Notes: generated by a model from the letters alone, not told the origin. Shown: positions 1 to 12,110, counted from the stretch's first letter. The stretch is 64,000 nt of DNA from Utricularia gibba (GCA_002189035.1 NEEC01000026.1:496001-560000), one strand, 5' to 3'. A program made the numbers and translations.

Positions 1-437
1 ATTGTTTCTCTTGTGATTTACGCCTCACAACCTTTTGTCTTATAGGCCTCTTTTCTTCTTCAATACTTGGAGAAGATTGCAAAGGTGCAGTAAGTTTCTC
101 ATTAAATCTAATTTTCAAGCTCTCTTTCAAACCTTTTCCAATGGTATAATTTGTTACCTTGCAAAGAAGGCATATACTTATATGTGATAGAAATTGATAT
201 CAACAAAATAATAAAAGTATATGTACCGACATCCATTTCTGCTCAAAACGCAAAACTTCCCAACATTTAATACAAATCTTTCTTTTTTTTCATTTTTGAA
301 TAGCTCTAAAGCTTGGAGTTTGAAATCGTATTCATTGTAGCCATTATCTTTTATCGACATTATTCTATTGATACAACCTTCGAATTTGCTAAAATTACAA
401 CTTAGAGTATCACACTTGTGCGTTATTATATCCATGC
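1..437 (-). pseudogene. NAM-associated C-terminal domain gene, broken, runs off the left edge
   Basis: Two minus-strand coding blocks resemble the plant 'No apical meristem-associated' domain found in many transposase-derived or L10-interacting-type proteins. The first block (about 435 to 226) reads SKFEGCINRIMSI and ALELFKNEKK in one frame. After an A-run near 282-290 it continues in another frame as CWEVLRFEQKWMS, followed by a GTACAT donor-like site. The second block (about 157 to 1) follows a TTTGCAAG acceptor and contains the basic tail EEEKRPIRQKVVRRKSQEKQ, which fits the RP-x-G-x-K-x-AKRK tail of the family. The frame change in the A-run means it is broken, or has a homopolymer error. 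No function can be assigned beyond the domain, whose members often look like domesticated transposon relatives. The gene's 3' end lies outside the window. Confidence 0.55.
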
Positions 438-1040
438 TTTAGACAACGATATGCAGAGCTTCATTATTTCCTTTTTGTGAGTTCCATATATTGAATTCTT
501 ACTAACATTTATCCAAGTTGAAAAAATGATCAATTTATCTTATCACACCATCTCTGAGATTGTAATCTTCTAATTGTTCATTCTATAACAAAAGAATCAT
601 ACTGAAACATTTTGAATATATACAATATAAAAAAGAATAAAGTACAACAAATACTAAACAATAATCCAACTACACACTATACTCCAATTATACTAGATGA
701 AAAAAATTTATTAAAACTAAGAATTATGAATTCCTCTTTCAACTCATGCTAGAATGGTTTTTTATGGGAAAAAAAAAGAAAATCAAAGGAGAAGTTTGTC
801 CTATAGTAACTAATGGTACATCCACATATTGATACCCAATTCAACCTAGTTGTAAGCAATCTGTCAAAAGCAATCAAAACATTGCTTGGTAAATCGGGTG
901 AAAACTTGAACTACGTACATATATGTTTTTAAAAAATGGTAAAGCCAACAGACATATAAAAATCAGCAAAGACAACAAAAATCAGCAAAAATCATACAAA
1001 AAACAGAGCATGCCCTGCCAGAAACGAATAAGAAAGGTGC
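438..1040. other. AT-rich stretch without a recognised gene
   Basis: No coding frame or repeat copy recognised. It may hold the 5' exons or the promoter of the broken gene to its left, but no exon could be placed. Confidence 0.4.
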
Positions 1041-1553
1041 TGATGGGGTGTAAATCGGGCGAAGATAATCGGTTCCAGAAAAAGCTGCCAAGGAAGTTTT
1101 GAGGAGACAGTGCCTGCCGACAGACCGGTGTGTCAGAAACCTGCAGCGGCGGCCGTATGGCACAGTCTGAAAAGCAGCCAAATTACGGCAGAACAGGCGT
1201 ATGATACCTGGAAAGCAAGGCCACATAGCAGGTGCAAAAGTAACCGACACCCGCAGGGGCAGAGAATCGGCTAGGATGGCTTCCCCTATAAATAAAAGGG
1301 GCCATAACAGGAAGGGGGGGGGGGGGGAACCTCCAAATCTGTATCATCCTTAATCATCTCCATCTAGTAAACATTTTTCTCCGGTGAGCTCCGTCAGCTC
1401 CGTGGTTTTTCCGCCTCACGGTGGTTTCCACGTAAAAAATCCCCATCTATCTTCGCTGCATCCAATCAAACCGAAAAGACGATAAAAAAGAAAGCGACAC
1501 CACCAACAACAGGAAATCGGCCTAAACCGGCATACCGATTTTCGCCCTTAACA
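1041..1553 (+). mobile_element. Solo LTR, family A (Tat-type Ty3/gypsy)
   Basis: The segment starts TGATGGGGTG and ends CCCTTAACA (TG...CA). It is flanked on both sides by GGTGC (1036-1040 and 1554-1558), a perfect 5-bp target-site duplication. A TATA-like box (TATAAATA) lies at 1287-1294. Copies of the same LTR occur at 34616-35135 in the same orientation and at 54199-54714 and 60399-60704 in the opposite one. The last pair brackets a Tat-type element with a primer binding site, which fixes the sense direction. No internal region follows, so this is a solo LTR left by LTR-LTR recombination. A G-run sits at about 1312-1327. Confidence 0.9.
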
Positions 1554-1764
1554 GGTGCAGAAGAGATATTATGCAGGGAAAAGAATGTAAAATGGACAGG
1601 AAGAGATTCAATGTACCTGGAAGGAGTTTGAAGACAGCAACAAAGAGATCCAAAGAAATTGAGCGCAAAAGTATAATTCGAGTAATTTGGATGAAGAAAA
1701 TTAGGGCACAAATTCAGGTTTTTTTAAGTCTCATTTCACAAGAATTTAGAGCAAAGAGATCTTA

Positions 1765-2900
1765 TCCACAAGTAATTCTACGAGCACATAGAAACTGTCG
1801 AAGTAATAAAATAAGATCTTATTCAAAATAAAAACTCAAGAAGACCGAAAACAAAATAAAGATTTGGTTTTAAAAACAATAGAAAAAGTGGCTTTGTATC
1901 TAGGATCCATTTAACTCAAAACTCGCCGGTATCTGTGTATGTAAACCTTGAGAACTAGTTTATTTGTGCAAGTTCTAAGGGTGTTATTCTAAAATAGTGC
2001 TACTCGGTGATCATTATAGCATTATCCCTCGTTTAATGGGATTATAGAATCAATCATGCCATAAGATACATTTCACCTCTTGTAATAATCGGTATTTTCA
2101 CCACACCCAAATCTAACACCTACACCTCATACCTTGCAAAGAGATTAGACAAAATGTATCTTACATTGCAAGGTATGAGGTGTAGATATCCAGTTGAGCT
2201 CTTCTCCTTAGGTGGTTGAAGCTAATCCAAGATTCTCTCACATTTCCTTGGGTTATGTGGTACTAAAGAGGACATTAGTAAAGAAAACATTGCAAAAAAT
2301 AGAATCAAACCTCAAACAAATATTGAAAAACATGGTAAATTACTCACACGCATAGGACTCGCGCAAGTAAGGCTTTACCACAGATCTTTACTTGCTAATG
2401 CCTACATGGCCAACTTGACTTTAACATGAAAATAAATTAGAAAATAAGAAAAATACAAAGGAAAAGTGGTCCAAAGACATCTTTAATGGTTGAGAGATTG
2501 GGATATTTATAATAGAGAAGATTCGAGTCTTCATGTTAAACTTGTTTGATTGGCTTGGATATGATTTTTATCCAAATCTTTTATCTAAATCTTTCAAGAT
2601 CATCTTCAAATCTTCATCTTATTCACAAATCTTGTACCAAATGTTTATTCTTTGATTGAGTCTTGGACTAAGATTCGTGACCCATCAAGTTCATAATTTG
2701 ATGAGTCTTGATTTCTCCTCAAAATGATCCAAAAATGTTCTAAAAATCCGTAAAATACATTTTCTTTCCAAAAAGATGAAGTAGTGAGAAAGATGTAAAA
2801 TCATTTGAAAATAACAAGAAAATGAAATCTAAGGTAAGTAAAACCAATACTCAAGCTTAATGAAAGAATATATTTTAGAATGACACAAAATCACCTATCA
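1765..2900 (-). mobile_element. LTR, family D, probably a 3' LTR
   Basis: Reverse-strand copy of a long LTR whose sense end begins TGATARGTGATTTTGTGTCA, here at 2900-2881. It shares blocks with 7390-8075 (same strand) and with 44513-45623 and 47029-48222 (opposite strand). A purine-rich GTGTGGGGAAGT on the minus strand (2912-2901) lies immediately upstream of the LTR start, as a polypurine tract would, so this is likely a 3' LTR with internal sequence to its right. The 3' limit near 1765 is approximate. Confidence 0.75.
2120..2185. repeat. Perfect 20-bp inverted repeat inside LTR-D
   Basis: The arm CTACACCTCATACCTTGCAA at 2120-2139 is matched by its exact reverse complement at 2166-2185, with a 26-bp loop. 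The other family-D copies carry the GAGGTGTAGGGGTT side only, so the second arm appears to be a local inverted duplication in this copy. Confidence 0.85.
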
Positions 2901-4130
2901 ACTTCCCCACACTTAGATATTGCTTGTCCTCAAGTAATTGTTTAAGATATTTTCCTCCAAAGTGATAACTTGGAAATAGATCTAAGACTAGCAATATGCA
3001 TGAGTCATCCAATAGCATACTATTCACTAGCTCCCCTTACATATAACTATTCCTCACACATGTTACTCAATATGCTCAAGAAAAGAAATTCATAAGAGGA
3101 ATGTGAGGTGAAAAAGGTTTGCTCAATACCTGAATATAGGGGAGTAAGTAAACTTGCGCAAGTGATCCATTGGTTTTAGCAAGCTTACACAATCATTAGA
3201 CCTTTTTCTTGGGTTATAATGCAACAAGAGCTTGGGGTAGGTGGGAAATTCAGTTGGAGGCTTCATATTATGGGCGATAAAAGGTGAGCATCCATCAAAC
3301 AATTCTATCATGCTTGTTCTTTGATTTTTGTACTCCAAAAAACTCCTCTTTAGGTTTTGTGACTTGCTCCAGCCTTTCAATCTCTTTTCTCTCTTCTTCT
3401 TCTTATCTTATTTTTTTCTTTCTTTCTTTTTTTTCTCTTTTTTTTTTCCAAAATCTATCTCTCTCTTGGATAGGATGTTATTGAAAATCCCTTCATAAAT
3501 TATTGAGATAGAGTTTGATCGATGAATTGAAAATTACTCTCAACTTTTCTTCTTTTGTAATAGAGCTCTTGATTCTACAACTTGCACAAGAACCCAAACA
3601 AAACTATTCTCCGGATGCTCAATCCTTGGGTCAAGAGAAATTGCAATAGACTATGATTGTAGAAACGGATTTGGCTTCTAGTGTGGTGATCCAAATAAAA
3701 GGTTTCAAGCCAAACGGGGCTTACTAAGCAGATTCAAGGTGGGATATTGAGAATAAAACAAGACAAATCCCAATGCCTTAATCCCTTTACACAAGAACAA
3801 GCCCATGATCGTGCTACATTCAGGTCACTCATAAATAAAAGAGAATAAAAATAGTCTCCTCACCAAGAAACTAGGGCCATGTATCTTTTGCAAGGAGCAC
3901 AAAATGAACAACATGCCAAAGAAAACCTCAGCAAGAAGCATACCAAAATTCTAATGCACAACAACTATCTTGAAGGAATAATACCTATAACAAAAGTTTA
4001 AGTTCAAGCAAAACATCAAATGTAAGTAAATGAAATCACATTCCATTTGAAGAGAAACAAGAATAATACTTCTCCCTCACACTTGAATAAGAACTTAGTT
4101 GCAAAGATTGAAGAAATCTGACCTGGATAA
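2901..4130 (-). mobile_element. 3' internal non-coding part of the LTR-D retrotransposon
   Basis: It starts with the polypurine tract at 2901-2912. It also carries the motif rendered on the plus strand as CCCCACACTTAGATATTGC plus a following CCTCAAG, which I recognise as recurrent beside 3' LTRs of plant Ty3/gypsy elements. No pol domain is readable. A C/T-rich tract lies at about 3384-3450. The right limit is uncertain. Confidence 0.5.
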
Positions 4131-5137
4131 CATATTCTACAAAGTGGAATTTTTTTCATTTGGACACCCTATATAAGTTTCATGATATGTACATTTTCAT
4201 GGTCATTCATATCAGCCTGCTCGCAACTTTTGAATGCAAAAATCTCATTGTGCAAGTTGCAATGCTACTTGCACAAGCATTTGAGCATATATCAAAACTC
4301 ATACGAAAATTCAGATCTTATCTCTATAAAAACATCTCTCAATAAATTTATATATATAAAAAACAGAAACTACTCTAAAATATAAAGATTTATTCCACTC
4401 AAACCTATTTTATTGAAAGTAAATAAAATGAAATGAATGAGCAAACCAACTTGTTTTTTAATGGTAACAAGTAAACTATACCTTGGTAAAAGATTAGGGT
4501 GGTTAGTATGGAAATATGTGAAACTGAACAGCAAACCTTTTGAATTTTCCACAAAGCTTCTTCCATTTTCTATTACTATAGAACTTATTTCGAAAGAGCC
4601 TCCTGGTCAAATCACAGCAATTCTTGATTTGAAATTTCGCGCAAAGAACTAATGGTTTGAAGAGAGCTAAAAATTCATCACCTTTTATGCATCTCATCTT
4701 GCATAAGTGCCATGCTTTTTTTTGCTCTTTGTACAACTCAAATTGAAAGCTCCCGCGCAGGGGATCAATGCATGGAATTGTGATTGAAGCTTCCTTGAGT
4801 TGCTTAATTCTACAAAAGAAATATTTGTAAAAAAAAAAACATATTCTTCAACTAAATCCTTACTTGTAAATTGTGTTCATCTTCCTTCAAATCATCGTCT
4901 GTAAAACTGAGACCTTTGAACCTCCTCTTGAAATGTGTCTTGAGCGAATAATTTGTCATTGTGGTCCTCACAAAGATATGCTACTTGCAAATGTTCATGT
5001 ATAACAGTATCCGCTTCTAAAGATTGTGAAAGGCCAAGGATATGCAATGATGGAACTCCATCTTCAGTTTCGATATCCTTGCATTGGGTGGGGGTCTCTT
5101 CCAATTGACATAAATACTCTAGTGTGCAGATGGCTTT

Positions 5138-6419
5138 TGATAACACTGTTTTTATGGTGTTTTTATATATGTTTTTAAGTGTGTTTTGTAGGGTTAAATG
5201 TTGTTTAGGGTGCTAAAATGTCTTCTTTTGTGTATTTGGACTGTTGAAATATGTTTATTGTGAAAATTGGCTCAATTGGCAACAATTGAGCTGAAAACTC
5301 TAATATTTCGTCTAGTCTATGTTTTAAGTCTTACCAGGGTAAGAGCTAGTACTACAGCAACGTACTTTCCGCATTGAAAAGTCAAAAGGGTACAGAAAAA
5401 GCTGTGCAAAAGCCACTTTCGCCGAAAGTAGCCGCCCTTCTGCAAAGATAAGATTTGGAGCAGGATCTCTCTTCTAGAAGCTTGAGGAAAAGACAAGACT
5501 ACCCTTACTTTTGAGCTGCAAAAGGCAAAATGAAATGAGAGAAGAAAGAGAGTACACTGTGCACGCAGAGTGCACAAACAGCCAACAGGAGCATGCAGGA
5601 GCGAGGAGAACGTCGTTTCTCCGGCGAAAGTCTCCGGCAACCTCCAGATCTACGTGTCTACACCAACCTTTTCGGCCAGAACTTCGATTTCTAGTAGATC
5701 TCCAGCCCACAGAAGCATCCTGCAACTTTTATTTGCGCATTTTCTGCACTTTCATTTCTGCGAGAACCTGTTATCATTACTATTTTCGTTTCTATGCTTT
5801 CTGCTGCTTTTCGGTACCTTGCTGTGAACGGGAAACTCGTTGTAGACTTGCCTTAGTTTATAAACATGTTTCTGTTTAAGCTTTTCACATTTTCTTTTAA
5901 GCTTAATATGCCATTTACTGTTCCTGCGCACGCATATTCTGTTTTTGCACACTCTTACTCTGTTTTTAAGCATTTTTAAGCTGGGTTTAAGTTTATGGGC
6001 TCTTTTGAGTGACACAAGAGCCAGACCTTGGTGTAAAACCCAACCAAGTTACTTTTATTTTATGTTTTTTGCACCTTAACTTTAATTTCAGTGCCCCTTT
6101 CAACCCTTCAATTCGTTTATTTCAGTCACTGTTATTTTAGATCCTACCCGCATTAGAACTAAACCCCAGGAAACCCCCTGTTTTCAGTAAATGCAATGAA
6201 CTTCGAGAAATTATAACCATTCCTTGTGGAACCCCCCTGTTTTCAGTAAATGCAATGAACTTCGAGAAATTATAACCATTCCTTGTGGATTCGACCCTTG
6301 CTTGCCACACTACATTAATTCCTGTGATTTGTGTAGTAGAATAGCTAGGTTATAAATTTCTTTTGATGCGTTGAATGTGCTAGACCGCAACATTTAGCAA
6401 CCCATTCCAACGTTCATCA
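5138..6419 (+). mobile_element. Solo LTR, family B
   Basis: It starts TGATAACACTG and ends GTTCATCA, matching in reverse the ends of 42428-43124. The flanks are GCTTT (5133-5137) and ACTTT (6420-6424), a 5-bp target duplication with one mismatch. It includes the common plant LTR segment CCTTGTGGATTCGACCC near the 3' end. No internal element sequence adjoins. The open frames at 5317-6015 lie entirely inside it and are not treated as genes. Confidence 0.85.
6175..6290 (+). repeat. 59-bp tandem duplication within LTR-B
   Basis: Two nearly identical units of period 59 (CTG at 6178 and again at 6237) cover the TTTTCAGTAAATGCAATGAA and ATTATAACCATTCCTTGTGG segments. The other family-B copy has a single unit, so this is a recent slip or duplication after insertion. 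Confidence 0.9.
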
Positions 6420-7389
6420 ACTTTCAAATCATTCAATTGATCTGCCAGCATTTGATTTTTAGTGGTGAGTTGCTGCAACTTGTTATGCACTTCCTTCATC
6501 TGATCTGAAAAATCTTTTTTTCGTCTATTTAATTTGCTCAAATAATCATTTGTTCATTTGTTATTGTCTCTCAATAACTTGACTCAAAGTAACTCCAAAA
6601 GATGGGCATTGAGGTTGACTCTAACTCAAATTTTAGTTCTGTTTGTTGTCAACCTGATTCCCATGACTTTCCTTTTGCAAGTTAACTATGAGACCTTATG
6701 AATTTTTCCTCTAATTCTTCATCTGCAGAATCAGATGATGAATAAGATTGAAACATTGTGTATTGCTGGTTTCTCATCCTCCCATCTTTTTTGTATTTCG
6801 CATCGTCACAATGAGATTTGTTGACAATCCTTTATGCAGTTTATTAATGATTTGTTGTTAGAAGTGTGTTTTGCTTTTTCGTTCTAGCTTGCACAAGTGT
6901 CAATTGATACCTATTATACTTGCATGAAGGTTTCAATTTTGAATATAATATCAAAAGATTTACCTGACGCTCATGTGATTTGTGCTTAGGAATGCATCTC
7001 CCAGCATGTGATTCTTTCAAGCCCGCATCCTAGAATCTACACCAAAGGATTTCAACATTGAAACCCACTCCGTTCTTCATCATATTGCCCTATAGACCAG
7101 TTCTTTGATCTAATTTGCCCATTGATCTTCCCAAATTCAAGATTAAAGGTTATATCTCGATCAATTCTCCACATATCTACACAAACAAAAGGTGAACAAA
7201 AATGAAACACAAGATTTATTTTGATCTTTTTTTTAATTTGGGAAAGGTTAGTTGCTTGTGCAAGTGCACAAACAAATAAAAACTATGAAAATAATAGCGA
7301 AAAAGAGAAATAATAAGAAACAAAACCAGAAAAGAAAATCTAAAGGAATACAATTCCATGAGAACGAAATCAAAAACTTGATTGTAATT

Positions 7390-8075
7390 TTGCAAGTGCA
7401 TAGAAGCTGTCAAACTAATAAAATAAGATCGTATTCACGGAGAATTGTTATTAGAATTTTATTTTCAAATAAAAACTCAAAAATATAGAAGAAAAACAAA
7501 TGTTTGGATTTAAAAACAATAAGAAAAATGGTTTTAGACCTAAGATTCACCTTACTCAAAACTCGTCCATAACTGTGTGTGTAAATTTTGAGGATTGATC
7601 TGCTTACGCAAGTTTTGGGAGTGTTATTCTAAAATAATGCTAATCAATAACTGTCATAACATTGTTTCTCGTTCAATGGGTTTAAAGAATCAACCACGCC
7701 ACCAAAGCCATTTCACCTCCTGTAATAACTCATGTTTTTCCCACACTCAAATCTTTTATCTAAATCTTTTAAGATCATCTTCAAATCTTTATCTTATACA
7801 TGAATCTTAGACCAACACTTCATCCTTTGACCTAGTCTTGGACTAATTTCGTGGGCATCAAGTCCATAATTTGTTGGGTCTTGATTTCTTCTGAAATTGA
7901 TCCAAAAATGTACTAAAAATCCAAAAAAATACATTTTCTCTCCAAAAAAATCAAAGTAGTGTGAAAAATGCAAAATCAATTAAAAGTAACTAGAAAGTGG
8001 AGTCTAAGATAAGTAAAATCAACAATCAAGATTAATAAAAGAATATATTTTAAAATGACACAAAATTACTTATCA
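7390..8075 (-). mobile_element. LTR-D fragment with internal deletion
   Basis: It matches 1765-2900 on the same strand: AATAAAATAAGATCGTATTC near 7420, GTGTTATTCTAAAATAATGC near 7622, and the terminal TGACACAAAATTACTTATCA at 8056-8075. About half a kilobase is missing at about 7753, where the CCCACACTCAAATC block joins directly to TTTTATCTAAATC. No polypurine tract adjoins its start. Confidence 0.7.
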
Positions 8076-8550
8076 ATGAGTTCAACAAAGACAACTAATG
8101 ATTTTCTTAATAATGCATCCAAAGCCTACTTTGAGCTTAACTCGATTTTTTTTATAAAAAATTGCAAATCAAATGCAATAAGCAGTAACACAATGAAAGG
8201 CTCTGTGAAAGAAGATTGGAGTCAAGTTGTTTCCTTTTGTTATCACAGAATCTTTTCATTTAAAAAATTATGACAATGATTGATGATAATGTTGATTTTC
8301 CTTATTCATATACAAAGAATCGATACACTTGAGCAATTAAGAATGTCAGAAATGGGTTTTTGTTACACTCAAGAGCCATCAGGTGTTATTTATCAAGGTT
8401 TTGTGATCTTGAAAATGTCCATGACTTGCTTTGTATCTGCATCCATGAACTACGTCAAATACATAATTTATATAAACAAGTTATTATACAGCATCCTAGT
8501 ACTCTGAATCATTCCATGGGTTCTGCGAATGTGGAAAGCATAGCAAGAGA

Positions 8551-9285
8551 TCAGTGTGTGGAAAATGAGTAATTATGGGGCATTTGGTTTACATTTTTGA
8601 CAAAGATATCTAGTTTAAATCCAGCCATTCCGATGAGGATGTAAACTGGAGCTTCATAGTTGTTGAAATGGTGCATTTGCGAGCATATGTTCTTGTAAAT
8701 GGTGCAAGTTCTCTCATAATTGTGAACATGTCCTTCTAAGACAAGATCAACCTTGTAGGTCAACAATAGTGGTTTCACAACCAAGACAAAGTTTGGGTAA
8801 ACACTATTGTTGGGAAGAAGTGTGTCCTCCACGGCTGATGTGTAGAATGGCATGTGCTTGTTTGAAAAAAAAAACAATATTCATGAATGGGAAGAAGTGT
8901 GTCCTCCACGGCTAAAGAGTATTGCCAGTTTTTGTAGTCTTACGCTTGGAAGACAATCCATGGGGTTGTAGTTCAGTTCACCAATGCCAAGTCATTCTTC
9001 ATCCACTTATACCGCAACAATGCAATACAAGAGAAGACAATGATAATGTGCCAAATTTTGATAGAGGTTGGAGATGGTCAGGTGAACAAGAATTCTAAGC
9101 CTGTGGTCCAATCATGCTCAGTTGATATGCTGAGGTGCCCGTAAAGAGGACTGTTGGGTTTAGCAAAGGATATGCTGTTGGAGGTCGCCCAAACACAAGG
9201 AGTATTATATCCTCCACCAAAGAACATTGCCTTGAGATCGGTTCTTATGTGAATGGTGTGAAAAAGTAGCACTGTTGTGCATCGT
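8551..9285 (-). pseudogene. Purple acid phosphatase fragment (PAP27/nucleotide pyrophosphatase-like)
   Basis: The minus-strand block 9272-9090 reads IRTDLKAMFFGGGYNTPC and SISFAKPNSPLYGHLSI, which fits the N-terminal and fibronectin-like part of large plant purple acid phosphatases. The block 8877-8551 reads PLLLTYKVDLVLEGHVHNYE followed by RTCTIY and PVYILIGMAGF, the C-terminal metallophosphatase part with the GHVH metal-binding motif. The whole central catalytic region, including the other metal ligands, is missing, and the linking stretch (about 8880-9070) is out of frame. A short stretch (GAAGTGTGTCCTCCACGGCT) occurs twice, near 8816 and 8892, probably a break-point duplication. This is a dead, internally deleted copy. 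In intact relatives the enzyme is a secreted or organellar phosphoesterase. Confidence 0.75.
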
Positions 9286-9289
9286 TCTA

Positions 9290-11780
9290 AGGTGCATTTT
9301 TCTCCACCCTAGTCGCTGCTCAATTATTCTGTTATGTTCTACAATCATTTTTTTTCGAAGAATTAATGGAAAATCAATTGACGGTTTTAGGTGTCTTAGT
9401 TTTTCTTGCCAATCAAAATTGTAGTTTTCGTTAAATTTTTTTATATCTTTTTTACTTATCGTTAAAACAGTTTAAAAAATTATGTATGATAAAAAATCAA
9501 TTACAAACATAAATTATGGTATAAGTCAGGTCCATATCAAATCTCATCCCTTCCACCATCATCGCATAGGGACATGGATATTGGTAAATGTCCCACTTTC
9601 ATATCCCGGAAAAAATGAGTATTAGCCAGCCAGTCATACCTAAAAATTGTAACTCAAAATGTCTTTCCTAAATGATCCATTGACCCTAAAATGTGTAAAT
9701 ATGTACGTAAATAGGTAATATAATCATACTTCGGACATAAGGCTCTATTTAAATGTTTATTGTTTAATATAGTTTATAATCATAGACTCAAAATGTAACA
9801 TACATTGTACATACATATACTATACTAATCCACAACTAGAAAATAAGCTATGCTACTACACATACATTTGTACGACTCGGGGAAAATTTGATTGATCACT
9901 GAACCTCTATTGACTCCATTTATCCCATGAAATAAATAAAAGAGTAGTGATACTTTTGAGTTTTTAAACATGTCAAAACCATAAAACATAGTAAGAAAGA
10001 ATAAAAAGTTAATAAAAGAAACTTTAAACACATTGAAAGTTCTTATAACTATTTTTTATCATTTTTCATAGCCGTCTAGCCAACATTGTCATCAGAATAT
10101 CAGATGAGACATAAGATGCCCTTGCTCATCGTTCCACGGTTAAGAGACCATATTTACAACTTTCATAGCCATCTAGCCGTTTGGGATTTGCTACTAGACT
10201 CAAAAGAGGGTTAATCACATGGGATGGGTTAAATTGAAGGATTTACAACAACAGAGACATATTTACAACTTTCATGCTAAGCGTACATCCAAAATCACAA
10301 CTAGTTGAACTATAATCAAGGACCAACATCAGTCACATAAATTGCATAAAAACAAGTTTCAAAAGCAATCATGTCACTTACCTTGACTCTTTAAATTCCA
10401 AACGACTTTTAAATCACCTTTATTCACCTTAGGTATCCTAACCTAAAAGTTCAAAAGTTAGATAAGCTATACATGTAATGTCTTGGCTAGAAAAAAAAAC
10501 CATATTCATATTTTTTCTAATTTTCCAAATCAACTTTTCTTCCTCACCTTTTCAAAACTAAAAAATAAGTGAAAATCCATCATATAAATCCTCTTTTACA
10601 CCTCATTTTTATCTTGCATGCAATATGAACATGTGACACCACCTCATAGTTACATTTTGATATATCTGATTGACATGTATTTAAAACTTGAATACTTCCT
10701 ATTTCTCTTTACTTCCTCCAGATTATGACCTCCAACATTCAAAACATGAACACAAGATGCTACATATCTGAAACAATGTGAATATAGCTGATGGAAGGAA
10801 AATTATAAAGATGTCGTATGTCTAAAATTTTTTCTCATCAAAAGATATTTATAAAACTGAACTAGCATTTTACAGTACACTCACAAGAAAATAATGCAGT
10901 GGTGATAAGTTCAGATCGATCCACAAGAAACAAACGGTTTTCAAATGCTAGTCCTATGTGCAAAAGAGATTAAATAAGGGGGTTTTGTTGGGTAGTTGTT
11001 TTCTACTGTAAAGAAATTATTAAAAAAAGCATAAGCACTATAATGTACATTTGTGGTGGTTGAATTTTTGTATAAAAGAGCAATTAATGTACATGCATGA
11101 TTGCGGATACTTGAAATTAGGAGTCATTACAGATTGAATGCAAAGTATACATGTAGAAATATATGAAACCCAAAACAAATCCAAAGAAAAAAATAAAGAT
11201 TCATCATAAATAATGGAACCCGAAAACAAGAAATTTAGCCACGAACGATCATTACAAAATAGGAATTAAACGTGACTAAAATTCTTCATCATAAGGAAGA
11301 GTAAGATTAATAATGCAAAGCAAAGTCAAAGAGTATGAAAAGCTTCTTCTAGATACTCGCATCACCCTCTAAATCCTGCAATCCAGTTGTGCAGGTCATG
11401 TATATTACTTAATTTATTGCATTAAGTTGATAGTTATAATCATTATTTTTTCTGTCAAATACAATCTTGCCGTCACGTTATATCTCACCATTAAGTTTCC
11501 ATTCTTCTGTCAAAACCATTGAATCGAGATGAACCAAAGAATAGGTGTAAAGGATGAACCATCCCTAATTAAACGTTATATTGACACAACATCAATAGCG
11601 TAACACCTTTCTCCTAATTTATCAATCTAATACCCTAATGTTTAATTATTATAAAGTAGAGAAAGTTAAAAACTGAAAATCAAAGTCCTTAAAACTTCAA
11701 TCCTCACATCATAACTCACATTCGTAGCAAATTCTCATCCCACCCTCAGCACATGCAACTCAACATAGTTTATACTATGA
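9290..11780. other. AT-rich intergenic stretch
   Basis: No gene recognised. The phrase CATATTTACAACTTTCAT occurs three times (near 10149 and 10257, with a variant near 10066), showing a decayed short repeat. The segment near 10900-11030 resembles LTR-type sequence but could not be placed in a family. Confidence 0.4.
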
Positions 11781-12110
11781 CCCATGCAACCCACGCTCAT
11801 AATAAATTTCCTCTCCCCTTCTCCCATTACATCATTACAATATATAGGTGTATGTTATGAAATAATTAATGTTGACATCAATTTCCAATCTCCTCTCTCA
11901 ATACATACATGCATAGGTTATAACATACCTTACATCTATAGCAAATTGTCGCTTTCCCTCTCCCATTCCACCCTCTATGGCGCATGGATTATATGTTTAG
12001 GGTTTGAATGTAACTTATGGCATAATTAATGTTGACATCAAACTCTCACCCCCTTCCTCAACACATATGTGCATGAATTCTTGATTCCCCTCTCCCATCC
12101 GACCTTCTAT
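11780..12110. repeat. Diverged tandem repeat, period about 160 bp
   Basis: The core ATAATTAATGTTGACATCAA recurs at about 11861 and 12021. The flanking blocks (CTCCCATT/CTCCCATC, CATACATGCATAGG/CACATATGTGCATG) recur at similar spacing. Two to three units, clearly diverged. Not coding. Confidence 0.65.

Larger units (their letters stand above)
4503..6900 (-). pseudogene. Unidentified gene interrupted by a solo LTR
   Basis: Minus-strand coding-like blocks lie on both sides of the LTR at 5138-6419. To the right (about 6830 to 6420) the frame gives an acidic stretch (SSSDSADEELEEKF), then a coiled-coil-like segment with DQMKEVHNKLQQLTTKNQML and QLNDLK. It continues left of the LTR from 5137 as AICTLEYLCQLEET, through EDGVPSLHILG and IHEHLQVAYLCEDH, to about 4892. 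A further block at about 4790-4560 reads IKGDEFLALFKPLV and KWKKLCGKFKRFAVQFH. Several stops and at least one frame change are present. The acidic region, coiled coil and SLHILG-like segment suggest a nuclear protein, but I do not recognise the family. The two halves join in one frame if the LTR and one copy of the target duplication are removed. Confidence 0.45.

Noticed and set aside
963-1831. Open frames at 963-1250, 1466-1711 and 1571-1831
   Set aside because: They fall in or across the family-A solo LTR and the start of an LTR-D copy.
5317-6015. Several open frames of 80-120 codons on both strands
   Set aside because: They lie wholly inside the LTR-B copy and have no recognisable domain; GC-richer LTR promoter regions are open by chance.
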